Source of the DNA: Euleptes europaea
Lineage: Eukaryota > Chordata > Lepidosauria > Squamata > Sphaerodactylidae
NCBI RefSeq assembly: GCF_029931775.1
Contig: NC_079318.1
Location: forward strand, 26,426,159-26,490,158
DNA length: 64,000 nt
Reading direction: 5' to 3'
The first letter of the stretch is position 1, and every line of letters starts with the position of its first letter. Shown here piece after piece: positions 36,525 to 45,866 of the stretch. The notes beneath the pieces are model-generated. The model did no database searches and had not been told where the DNA came from. It saw only the letters and a program-made list of their open reading frames with translations. Position numbers and translations under genes: made by a program.

Positions 36525-36672
36525 GGGCGAAACGCACGGTCGCTTTAGCCTCTTTTATTCCGTTTCAGCCCGGATTCAGCCCGGATCGAATGCAAGTTCG
36601 GTTAAAAAATGTCTGCTTTCCCTGGCTGAAACAGGGAATAGAGAAGGCTAAAGCGACCATGCGTTTTCGCCC
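36525..36672. mobile_element. MITE with about 46-bp inverted ends
   Basis: gggcgaaacgcacggtcgct ... ttagcctcttttattcc on the left is inverted on the right (gaatagagaaggctaaagcg ... accatgcgttttcgccc). The loop contains a duplicated cagcccggat. Almost all of the element is stem. Confidence 0.8.
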
Positions 36673-37186
36673 CATGGAGATGCTATTCTCTTCGGGAAAG
36701 ACACTCTTCTTCCATCACTTAAACAGTTGTTCCACGAGTTATGATATCGGTGAGTTTACCTGATGTGCACCCTTACAAATATGTGAGATCAATACAGTTG
36801 TTGTTTTTTGACAGGCAGGTCCCAGGGCCAATTGACAGGCGCATACACATGAGCAAAAGAGAGAGCGGATTCTCTCTCACACACACACATTACAGGGTAC
36901 TCCTGGAGAACCAGCTCGTGATGATAGAAGGAACCTCCGAGTCTCCAGAGCTTTAACTGGTGGCCTCCCCCCCCCAACTCCCCAGCTCATCCTCCCAGGG
37001 CCGGCGCTACCATTAGGCGAACCAGGCAGTCGCCTAGGGCGCAGACCTCAGAGGGGTGCAGAACTGACCTGAGGGGCAATTCTTTTTTTTGAAAAAAAAA
37101 CGAGCAGTTTCAAGTTATTATTTTTTTTCTGCATCTGTTTTTGAAAACTGGTTTGCAATGTGGGGGGGGGGGCAAGTAGTTCGCCT

Positions 37187-37915
37187 CGCCTGTGTGTGTG
37201 TGTGAAGTGCCATCAAGTCGCTTCCGACTCATGGCGACCCTATGAATGAAAGTCCTCCAAAATGTCCTGTCTTTGACAGCCTTGCTCAGATCTTGCAAAC
37301 TGAAGGCTGGGCCTTCCTTTGTTGAGCCCATCCATCTCTTGTTGGGTCTTCCTCTTTTCCTGCTGACCTCCACTTTTCCTAGCATGACTGTCTTTTCCAG
37401 TGGCCATTTGTTCCTGGAAGGTTTTGCATTGGGTTTGTCACTCTATAGATGTCCATTTCCCCCATCTGAATTCTCAAAACTCTGCATGGCGGCTTATTGT
37501 TGAGTTTTGAGAAAATGGATGGGGGGAAAGTGCATCTAAAGAGCGGCAACTCCAATGCAAAACCTTCCATGAATAAACGGCCAACGACTCTTGTCGTCTC
37601 ATGACATGGCCAAAATACGACAGCCTCAGTTTGGTCATTTGAGCTTCTCGGGTCAGTTCAGGCTTGATTTGACCCACGGATTTGCTTTTTTGGGGCAGTC
37701 CACGGAGTCCGTAACCCTCTCCTCCAACCCCCCATTTCAAAGGAACCTCTTTTCTTCCTGTCAGCTTTCTTCACTGCCCAGCTTTCACACCCATGCCTAG
37801 CAACGGGGAATACGATGGCATGAATTAACCTAGTCTTGGTGGCCAGGGACACATCCTGACACTGCAACCTCTTTTCCAGCTCCTTCATGGCTGTCCTTCC
37901 CAGCCTCAGCCTCCT
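37187..37915 (-). mobile_element. BovB (RTE) LINE 3' fragment inside the hAT
   Basis: Minus strand encodes the RT C-terminal region (MKELEKRLQCQDVSLATKTR, IHAIVFPVARHGCESWAVKK) then the 3' end with cttccgactcatggcgaccc inverted and a (tg)n on the plus strand. It is interrupted by the palindromic insert at 37401-37584. Confidence 0.9.
37401..37584. mobile_element. Fold-back 'tggccat' element inserted in BovB
   Basis: The left arm tggccatttgttcctggaag ... catctgaattctcaaaactc is matched by an inverted right arm (gttgagttttgagaaaatgg ... caaaaccttccatgaataaa, cggcca). The uninterrupted BovB copy near 38955 shows the empty site between ccagtg and actcttgtc. Confidence 0.85.
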
Positions 37916-37953
37916 TCGCCTAGGGCGCCAAAAGGAGCCTGGCGCCGGCCCTG

Positions 37954-38620
37954 CGTCCTCCCAGCCCCCGGCGCGGAGACCCTCGTTGCCAGCCGCGCGC
38001 GCGCTCCCTCCCCATCCCTCCCCGCCCAAAGGCAGCACACTCACCCCTGCAGAGAGGAACGGAGCCGGGGGGTTTCCAGGGCCGGGGCCAGCAGCAGCAG
38101 CAGCACGAAGCGACCACGCTCACGCCCCGGCTTCGGCCAAGAGCGCGTCTGGGAGGCACATGCCCGGGAGGCTGCCGGCCGCCGACTGCGCGCCAGGCAA
38201 AGCGCCGCGGCGGGGACGGAGCGCGGGACCCCAGGCTCCCCCCTCCCCTCGGCCCGACACGCCCCCAGCCACGCTTGCTTCACAGGAGCCGAGCCCCCCC
38301 CCCGGCTTAAGGCTGACCACCCCCAACCTCCCCCTCCCGACGGCGGCGAGCTCTTTGCAGCCTTTGGAGGCGCGCGCGCGCACCCACGCCTCCTCCCCGG
38401 CCAAGAGGAATTCCAGCTCGTGACGTCGGTGCGGGGTGGAAGAGAGAAGGCGCGCGCTTCGGGTCTTCGGGCTCGCCCTGGCCTCCTCCTCCTCCCGGCC
38501 CCCCGCCGGCTTGGCCAGCCAGGGAGAGGCTCCCCTGCTCGGACCCCTTAGGAAGCGAGGACGGTGACTGGACGGAAGGTTGGGTTGTTTTTTTGCTCAA
38601 CGTTTACCAAAAAGGTGTTC
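37954..38620 (-). promoter_or_regulatory. GNG4: CpG island, probable GNG4 promoter and first exon
   Basis: Very GC- and CpG-rich, with many gcgcgcg runs, GC boxes (cccgccc) and a CRE-like tgacgtcg near 38421. It lies about 7-8 kb beyond the LYST 3' end, where the GNG4 start lies in human. On the minus strand a consensus donor (gtgagt, plus actcac at 38039-38044) could end a non-coding first exon at 38045. Assignment is by synteny and composition. No transcript evidence is available here. Confidence 0.6.
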
Positions 38621-38636
38621 TGGGTTTCCGGTGATC

Positions 38637-38700
38637 ATGGCCATTGAGGCGCGGGGTTTTTTTGCCTTGGGTTGGCTGCTCTGGACATGCGCGGACGGAT
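38637..38700. repeat. Single arm of the 'tggccat' fold-back repeat
   Basis: atggccattgaggcgcgggg followed by tttttttgccttgggttggc and tgctctgga aligns with the arm at 12808-12865. Confidence 0.6.
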
Positions 38701-38744
38701 CCCGTGGACTGCCCCCCCCCAAAACCAATCAGTGGGTTCTAGAT

Positions 38745-39178
38745 CAGATCAGGCCTGAACTGACCCGAGAAGCTCAAATGACTAAACTGAGGCTGTCGTA
38801 ATATTGTCGAAGGCTTTCACGGTCAGAGTTCATTGGTTCTTGTAGGTTATCCGGGCTGTGTAACCGTGGAAAGAAAATTCCAAGACCACGGTTACACTGC
38901 CCGGATAACCTACAAGAACCAATGAGGCTGTCGTATTTTGGTCACATTAGGAAAAGACAAGAGTCACTGGAAAAGACCATCATGATAGGTAAGTGGAGGG
39001 CAGCAAGAAAAGAGGAAGACCCAACAAGAGATGGATGGACTCAGTAAAGGAAGCCACGGCCTTCAATTTGCAGGATCTGAGCAAGGCTTTCTAAGATAGG
39101 ACATTTTGGAGGACTTTCATTCATAGGGTCCCCGTGAGTCGGAAGCGACTTGACGGCACTTAACACACACACACACAG
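38745..39178 (+). mobile_element. BovB (RTE) LINE 3' fragment, interrupted
   Basis: gaactgacccgagaagctca, aatgac ... gaggctgtcgta, then after the insert at 38801-38922 ggctgtcgtattttggtcac ... aagaggaagacccaacaaga ... gtgagtcggaagcgacttga, ending in (ac)n. It is inverted relative to the copy at 37187-37915 across the CpG island. Confidence 0.9.
38801..38922. mobile_element. 122-bp fold-back element with 13-bp target duplication
   Basis: Flanked by tgaggctgtcgta at 38788-38800 and 38923-38935. It begins atattgtcgaaggctttcac. From 38832 the sequence attggttcttgtaggttatc ... accgtgg is followed, after a short loop, by its near-perfect inverse. A half copy lies at 20093-20145. Confidence 0.9.
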
Positions 39179-39375
39179 ATGCGCATTTCCCCCATCCGAA
39201 TTCTCAAAACTCTGCATGGGGGGCTTATCGTTGAGTTTTGAGAATTTGGATAGGGGAAAAGGCAAAACCTCCCGTGCATAAGTGGCCAATAACCACCCCC
39301 ACCCCCCGTGCAGAGTTTTGAGAATTCAAAGCGGCAAACCCAAGGCCAAACCTCCCATGCATCAATGGCCAATGT
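39179..39375. repeat. Fold-back 'tggccat' repeats after the BovB tail
   Basis: gatgcgcatttcccccatcc ... ctctgcatggggggcttatc, then inverted arms gttgagttttgagaatttgg ... cataagtggccaata and a second inverted arm 39309-39372 (gcagagttttgagaattcaa ... gcatcaatggccaat). Confidence 0.8.
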
Positions 39376-39888
39376 CTTAGCAGAAATTTAGGTGGTAACG
39401 TCGTCCCCCCTCCCTCCCCGAGTTTGTACATTGGTAGAAAGAGCCCTAAAAGCCACGTAATACCTACAACAACAAAACAGGGCCAACCAAAATGTCCTAG
39501 AACAGTGTCACGCTTTCGAGGCCTTGGAACACTTCAGCAGGCTTTCATGCCCCCCCAATATACACACAAATGGAAGAGGACATAAAACAGTGGTTTCGGG
39601 CATAGCGCAACAGCCCCTATGGCTGCAGCTCAAAGATCCTTAAGGTGACTTAAAATGGAACATCAGCATCCCATTATTAAGACTCTAAATGCAGGAAGCG
39701 GTGGGATTTCTCCTCCACGGGCTGAACTACTGGGTGGTCGTTTCCCCCCCCCCCGCCCAATACTGATCAAGCCTGATAACTTCAGAGGAGTGTTCGTCTG
39801 TTGCAGAAAAATAAAATGAGCCTTACTGTGCCACTGGTAGAGGCCAGGGAACTCGAAAATTAGCTGTTCCATCATATTTTGGTGCATA
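39376..39888. other. Intergenic, nothing recognised
   Basis: No gene or repeat boundary seen. C runs at 39407 and 39745. Confidence 0.4.
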
Positions 39889-39896
39889 ATCTAATG

Positions 39897-40084
39897 CAGG
39901 GGTGTCAAACATAAGGCCCGAGGGCCAGATCCGGCCACTTGAGAGCTCTTACGCGGCCCAGGAGTCAGCTGAGACAGCCACCCCTGACCCCACCCATTCT
40001 CAATCTGGGCCGGCAAGGCATGGTCCAGCCCAACAGAGTGGCAGTTATGTCATATCCGGCCCTCGTAATAATTCTACACCCCTG
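39897..40084. mobile_element. hAT-type MITE, 188 bp, perfect target duplication
   Basis: Starts caggggtgtcaaacat and ends with acacccctg. The flanks atctaatg (39889-39896, 40085-40092) are identical. The body has ggccagatccggcc and its inverse atatccggccct, the common vertebrate hAT non-autonomous layout. Confidence 0.93.
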
Positions 40085-40279
40085 ATCTAATGAATCTGAA
40101 TAAGGGCAACTGTGGTTTTCCTGTTTTTCACTTTACAAGACAACTGTGGTTTTCCAGGTAGTGCTAAGGCAAAATCCAATTAACTGCTGGCTGTTATATG
40201 TTGCCAAGTTACTTTGCAGCCATTTCCCCTTCTCTCAGCAACCCAGCTAGCACCAGAAATCTTCTTGCATTATAGTGGT

Positions 40280-40680
40280 GGAAAGTGCTGTCAAGTCACA
40301 GCTGACTCGTAGCAACCCCCAAAGGGGTTCAAAGGCAAGAGGTGTTCAGAGGCAACCTTAGGGTTGCCAGCCTCCAGGTACTAACAGGAGATCTGCTATT
40401 ATAACTGATCGCCAGCTGATAGAGATCAGTTCACCTGGAGAAAATGGCTGCTTTGGCAATTGGACTCTATGGCATTGAAGTCCCTCCCCTCCCCCAAACC
40501 CCACCCTCCTCAGGCTCTGCCCCCAAAACCCCCTGCTGGTGGTGAAGAGGGACCTGGCAACTCTACATTACCTGCCTCTACCCTGGAATTTCTTGGTCTC
40601 CCATCCAAACACTAGCCAGGGCTAACCCTGCTTAGCTTTGGAGAGCCGACCAGATTGGGCGAGTCTGGGCCATCTGCCCT
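40280..40680 (-). mobile_element. 5S rRNA-derived SINE, split by a MITE
   Basis: The minus-strand head at 40590-40680 (gctaagcagggttagccctg, gctagtgtttgggagacc-like) is 5S-derived. The tail at 40280-40358 has gtgctgtcaagtcacagctg inverted. The MITE at 40359-40565 lies between. Confidence 0.85.
40359..40565. mobile_element. MITE of the TAGGGTTGCCA family in a SINE
   Basis: tagggttgccagcctccagg ... gacctggcaactct(a), with all internal family blocks. The 8-bp flanks have decayed (ggcaacct versus cattacct). Confidence 0.85.
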
Positions 40681-40855
40681 TACATACAATTCCTAATAAT
40701 TCAGCCTGTCAACACATTCCTGGTATACAGTCCTTCAAGCTGCAGCTATAGGAAATACTCCACCATGTCCTGAACCATTAATACCCCTTCCCCTTTTTAG
40801 TACTAGACATCCAACTTAATGGAAATCTCCAGGAATTTCCCAAACTTTGGCTAAA

Positions 40856-41123
40856 AGGTAAAGGTCCCCTGTGCAAGCACCAGGTCATTCCTGACGTTTA
40901 CTAGGCAGACTTTGTTTACAGGGTGATTTGCCAGTGCCTTCCCCAGTTGTCTTCCCTTTACCCCCAGCAAGCTGGGTACTCATTTTACCGACCTCGGAAG
41001 GATGGAAGACTGAGTCAACCTTGATCTGGCTACCTGAAACCAACTTCCATTGGGATCGAACTCAGGTCGTGAGCAGAGCTTGGGACTGCAGTACTGCAGC
41101 TTATCACTCTGCGCCATGGGGCT
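40856..41123 (-). mobile_element. tRNA-derived SINE, family B
   Basis: Minus strand starts agccccatggcgcagagtga with the A box, B box gagttcgatcccaatgg, body cagcttgctgggggtaaagg and end aggggacctttacct. The second copy is at 49255. Confidence 0.9.
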
Positions 41124-41206
41124 AAACTTTGGTTAGCAACTCTAAAAACAGGCTTAAACAGCACTATCAAATCCAGTTTAAAAAATGAACAGTTGCTGCA
41201 CTTATG

Positions 41207-41509
41207 AAGAAGAGTTGGTTTTTATACGCTGATTTTCTCTACCACTTAAAGGAGACTCAAACTGGCTTACAAGCACCTTCCCTTCCCCTCCCCACAACTG
41301 GCACCCTGTGAGGCAGGTGGGGCTGAGTGAGGTGTGACTAGCCCAAGGTCACTCAGCTGGCCTTATGTGTAGGAGTGGGGAAACCAACTCAGTTTGCCAG
41401 ATTAGCATCCGTCACTCATGTAGAGGAGTGGGGAATCAAACCCGGTTCTCCAGATCAGACTCCACCGCTGCAAACCATCACTCTTAACCACTATACCACA
41501 CTGGCTCTC
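41207..41509 (-). mobile_element. tRNA-derived SINE, family A (full length)
   Basis: Minus strand head gagccagtgtggtatagtgg. B box gggtttgattccccactcc. Tail (agaagaag) at its plus-strand left edge. Confidence 0.9.
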
Positions 41510-42090
41510 TTATGTTGGGTTCTAAAAGAAGTTTACACATGCACTTTGATAAATGAAAGAAAAAACATTTGAGAAAAAGCTGGACATGCAAGTTCAACAA
41601 AGTTTATTTATGAGAGAGTTTTCCATTAGCAAATTTAGATTTGATAAACAGGGAAAGGTCATCTACTCTCAATATATAATTTAACATGACAAGTGAAGGG
41701 TGAGTAAGCTGCTTCACACTTTAAGAAGGAATCATGTTTGCTACAGCTACACAGATGGTTCCCATAGCGAACATGGGAGTGTGAAGGAGAGATGAGTGTT
41801 CCTAAACAGTGCCTGATGGACACACATTAAACAAAGCTTCCAAACCTGTTCATTATGCCTGTGTCCGCTCTTCCTATTTACTACACAAAACTGCGGTAGA
41901 GTCAAACACAATGGCCACATAACATTAACATCGAGCCACTCTAGATGCAGTGATAGAAACTTTTCACTGTTCAGTTCAGCTGTAGGCAGTGGGAAGAAAG
42001 TGGAGGCAAGTGTTGCTTTCCTTGCCCATTTTCAAAAGGCTTCTGGGTAATGCCCATTTTATCATTCAAATGCATATTATGGTATATAAA
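41510..42090. other. Intergenic, nothing recognised
   Basis: No exon, RNA gene or repeat boundary recognised. Confidence 0.4.
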
Positions 42091-42374
42091 TAGGGTTGCT
42101 AACCACCAGGGCATCACGGGGGAGTTCCGGTTCCGGTTGAAACTGAGAGCAGCATTGTGACTGAACTGAAACTGAGAGCTAACCACCAGGTACTAGCTGC
42201 AGATCTCCTGCCATTACAACTGATCTCCAGCCAACAGAGATCAGTTCACCTGGAGAAAATGGCCGCTTTGACAATTGGACTATATGGCATTGAAGTCCCT
42301 CCCCAAACCCCGTCATCTTAATTCTCCGTCCCAAAAACCTCCCACCAGTGGCAAAGAGGGACCCAGCAACCCTA
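42091..42374. mobile_element. MITE of the TAGGGTTGCCA family with internal 80-bp insert
   Basis: Termini tagggttgc and gcaaccct(a). The flanks tatataaa and tatatgag match at 6 of 8. The block gctaaccaccagg occurs at 42096 and again at 42178, bracketing an insert rich in 'gaaactgagag' and 'ttccggttccggtt' repeats. Confidence 0.8.
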
Positions 42375-42489
42375 TATATGAGAGTCTGTTAGACATATTG
42401 AGAGATAATAAATCTCAGTAATGGAATGTATGCTGTTTTTAATTATAACAGAATACTACACGATGGGTAGCCATGTCTGTCTGTACCAG

Positions 42490-42663
42490 TAGAAAAGAGC
42501 AAGAGTCCACTAGCACCTTAAAGACTAACAAATTTTTTGGCAGGGTATGAATTTTCCTGAGTCACAGTTCTGAAGAAGTGAGCTGTGACTCACGAAAGCT
42601 TATACCCTGCCAGAAACGTTGTTAGTCTTTAAGGTGCTACTGGACTCTTGCTATTTTCTACTA
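42490..42663. mobile_element. Fold-back element (whole-length palindrome)
   Basis: agaaaagagcaagagtccac ... taaagactaacaaatttttt ... gagtcacagttct is repeated inverted as gaagtgagctgtgactcacg ... gttagtctttaaggtgctac ... tggactcttgctattttct. Diverged halves occur near 10700, 14290 and 20501. Confidence 0.85.
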
Positions 42664-42727
42664 ACAGAATACCATCAGACAAATCAGTTATAACAGCAAA
42701 CAACCCTACCTTGAAACAAAGTTAACA

Positions 42728-43191
42728 GCCCGTTCCTGAGGTGGGGGGGGGGCTGAAAGTGATCTGTCACCCTGCCGCCAGCGTAAGTGACCTCTTATCA
42801 CGGATTAAGAGGCAGTTACGCATGCAGCGGAGGCAGCTCCGTCGGTGCTTGGGCGCCACGGTGCTGCACGCCGCTCCTCCAGTGCCGCAGTCTCTCTGGG
42901 ACCTAAATCCCAGAAGATAAATATGGCGCCAGCGGAGGCATTCCCGGGAGTGGAGGGGCTTCCAAAGCCCCTCCAGTCCAGGAACACCCCCTCCAGCAAC
43001 AGCGTTGCTGTGCCAGGTTTTTCCTGGTGCAGCATCGCTGTTTTCAATGGGGCTTCCACCCCCATTTTTGAATTTTTGTTTTTTTAAAGAGGTTTTTAAG
43101 CCTTGCAGCAGCCGGGAAACCTCTTTGGGGGTGTGGCGGCAGTGCCTCGGCCACGCTGTCCCCGGCTGCTGCAAGGCTCAAGGATGAGCTG
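42728..43191. mobile_element. GC-rich DNA element with acag ends
   Basis: The left end acagcccgttcctgag and right end ctcaaggatgagctgt are imperfect inverted repeats. Inside, ccttgcagcagccgggaaac is inverted as ccccggctgctgcaagg. A partial relative is near 1221. Open frames on both strands reflect base composition. Confidence 0.6.
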
Positions 43192-45225
43192 TAAGTGGTT
43201 GCTTCATATGACAGATTTAGGGTTCAATGAAGAGTGGAATGATGGGAGACCGTTCTGATATGTAAGGCACAATCTAACAAGATGCAAGAACCACTGAAGT
43301 GAAAGGCTACCATGGTCCTTGGACCGTGCCCCCATCTTAGTGGAAAATACCCTTTGGGTTTTCTACCTTAGGTACTGAAATGTCTTCAGCTGGTCCTGTT
43401 GTCATCATGAGTTTACTTATTCTCTCATGGAAGAACTCTCTCTGTTCAGTAGCAATAAACTATTGCTCCAGAATGAAGACTGCATTCTATTCAGTATACT
43501 AAGCTTTGCTAATAAAAAATTCTCACAGCACCTTTTCAGTTTCACCAATTTGTTGATTTTGCTATTTCGTGCTACCTCGTTCTTTTTATATCTATAATGG
43601 ATTTCTCAGCAGCACTTCTCAAACCTTTCAGACCTTTTACCCATATCATTTCCCCAGCAGGAGTAAAACTAACTGGGAATGTGTGCGGCGTTTTCAATAT
43701 AAAAATGGCACGAAGGGAAAAAGTTAAGAAACCCTTCTCTTAAAAAATTGCAGCTACATGGTAAGAGTCTGAAAAAAGAACCACAACCTAGAACTAACAT
43801 GTTCAGACTTTGACCCCACCACGTTTTTCCAACTCACCCGATCACCTTTCCTTACCACTATCTCCTACCAACATGCCTGGTACCGTCAAGTCTCCTTCCA
43901 GCTAGGTTTCAAGAATGGGCAATCTCATGGATCCCCAGAAATGTTACTTACATCCACTTTTAAAATATTGAAAAATATGATTCTTGGACTTCGTCACTAA
44001 GTGATTAACCAATATACCAAGGTCTGTTTTCTTCTCTATTTTCAATCCAAGCAAACAGCATTTTTTTTGTAGGGTCCAACTAGTCAATTCATTATCATTA
44101 TTTGTGAAGAGGAAACCAATTGTTAAAAGCTTGTAGAAATGTGCTGGGAATTAAGGGAAATAGGGAAAAGGAGGAATCATGACTTCACAGCTACCAGCCA
44201 TTCAACAGGAATCCTTGGGAAGATATACATGTGATAGATGAAGGGTCTTTTTCTATATGTTTATACGGACCCTAAAGTGTGCATACTGCAAAAACAGATG
44301 TTGATCCGACAACAACAAAAATGGTTACCTGTTTTGGATTTCTTTCAAGCAGCAGCTATGCTGAAAGAGGATTCAGGCAGCAGCTTCTAAGCATCATACA
44401 AAGCACGCGTATGTCTGTTCGTCACCATGTTACTATAAAGGAAGCAATGTGGCAATTTTTCTATTTTACTATGCATATTTGCAAGTGCAAATCATTTGCA
44501 AGTGCCAACATCTTCACATTTTAAAGTCATTCTCATGAGCGACTGTCTGCAAACCTCTCTGCCTGAAGGCGCCGCTGCTATAAAAAGGCAAAACATTTAA
44601 ATAGTGTCAGTCTAAAAGCATTTTTATTTTTAACTGGTGTTATTGTAAGCAACTGGCTGTGCCAAGTTTTCCAGGCATTTAAAATCTCTTTTCTTAAAAT
44701 CAAAGCAAATTAATGGCCCAATTCTAGGAGATTCCATGGACTGGAAACAGAGGAGCCAATTTTGTTACAAGAATGGAACTGGTAAGCCCTCTTTCAGAAT
44801 CAGAGTCTTTTCCAGATCTGGCAGAGCAGTGCATTGTCTCCGTAGATCATAAACACTGCAAATGTAAGCCATATGGAGGCAGGTTTAAGGGTCTTTCTTA
44901 CCTATTATACATGGGCAACAATATCCCAAGTGCCTTTTAAGATAGCAAAGCAACTGGGGGGTGGGGAGATGGAGAGCAAAGCAACAGCAGCAAGGAATGT
45001 TAAGTCTTCTCCCTGCTGACCAAACCACTTATGACCTCAAGCAGTTTTTCTCTACAGTAGTAAAAGGTAGAGGCACAGCCAACTATGACTACAACTAGAA
45101 GTTGACATATCACCAAGTCTCAAGGGGGAATGAGGGAAGTAGCAAAAATTAATGGCAGGAACTGTGCAGTGAACTGAAGATGTTTGTCCTGTGATTCTGA
45201 CAAGACCTATAAGTTTTCTGGTCTT
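43192..45225. other. Intergenic spacer between LYST and GNG4
   Basis: AT-rich, apparently unique DNA with no exon or repeat recognised. Confidence 0.4.
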
Positions 45226-45700
45226 GAGAACATAAGAAAAGCCATGCCGGATCAGACCAAGGCCCATCAAGTCCAGCAGTCTGTTCACACAGTGGCCAAC
45301 CAGGTGCCTCTAGGAAGCCCCCAAACAAGACAACTGCAGCAGCACCATCCTGTCTGTGTTCCACAGCACCTAAGATAATAGGCATGCTCCTCTGATCCTG
45401 GAGAGAATACATACGCATCATGACTAGTATCCATTTTAACCAGTAGCCATGAATACCTCTTTCCTCCATGAACATGTCCACTCCCCCCTTAAAGCCTCCC
45501 AAGTTGGCAGCCATCACCACATTTTGGGGCAGGGAGTTCCACAATTTAACTATGCGTTGTGTGAAAAAATACTTCTTTTTATCTGTTTTGAATCTCTCAC
45601 CCTTCAGCTTCAGCAGATGACCCCGCGTTCTAGTATTATGGGAGAGGGAAAAAAACTTCTCCCTGTCCACTCTCTCCAAACCATGCATTCATCCCTTTCC
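45226..45700 (-). mobile_element. CR1-type LINE 3' fragment
   Basis: Minus strand: TRTRGHLLKLKGERFKTDKK, YFFTQRIVKLWNSLPQNVVM and FKGGVDMFMEERGI, the end of CR1-type ORF2. Then the 3' UTR (ctggacttgatgggccttgg, tctgatccg) ends at tcttatgttctca. One open stretch of about 180 codons. Confidence 0.9.
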
Positions 45701-45866
45701 ATTTTCTTTTATACATCTAACTAGAGCAAATGTAAGCAAAAATAACTCAGATTAAGGGATGGAAGTTTTGAATGTGAAATCATGCCTAAACATTATACAT
45801 TGTTCATAAGCAATCTTTTATCTACATAAAATTAATGCCTTATCTATATTTGTATGAAATAAATGT

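Larger units (their letters stand above)
36996..37953. mobile_element. hAT-type element disrupted by a BovB LINE
   Basis: Ends cagggccggcgct and ggcgccggccctg, followed inward by gtcgcctagggcgc and its inverse cgcctagggcgcc. The flanks catcctcc (36988-36995) and cgtcctcc (37954-37961) agree at 7 of 8. Most of its length is an inserted BovB copy. It ends exactly at the edge of the CpG island. Confidence 0.85.

Noticed and set aside
37887-38600. Overlapping frames of 80-178 codons
   Set aside because: Low-complexity translations of the CpG island and of inverted BovB sequence, with no conserved domain.
42767-43187. Frames on both strands suggesting a GC-rich exon
   Set aside because: The interval has inverted ends and internal inverted repeats, and both strands are open by composition.
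45149-45688. 179-codon minus-strand frame as a host gene
   Set aside because: Its sequence is the end of CR1-type ORF2 followed by CR1 3' UTR.
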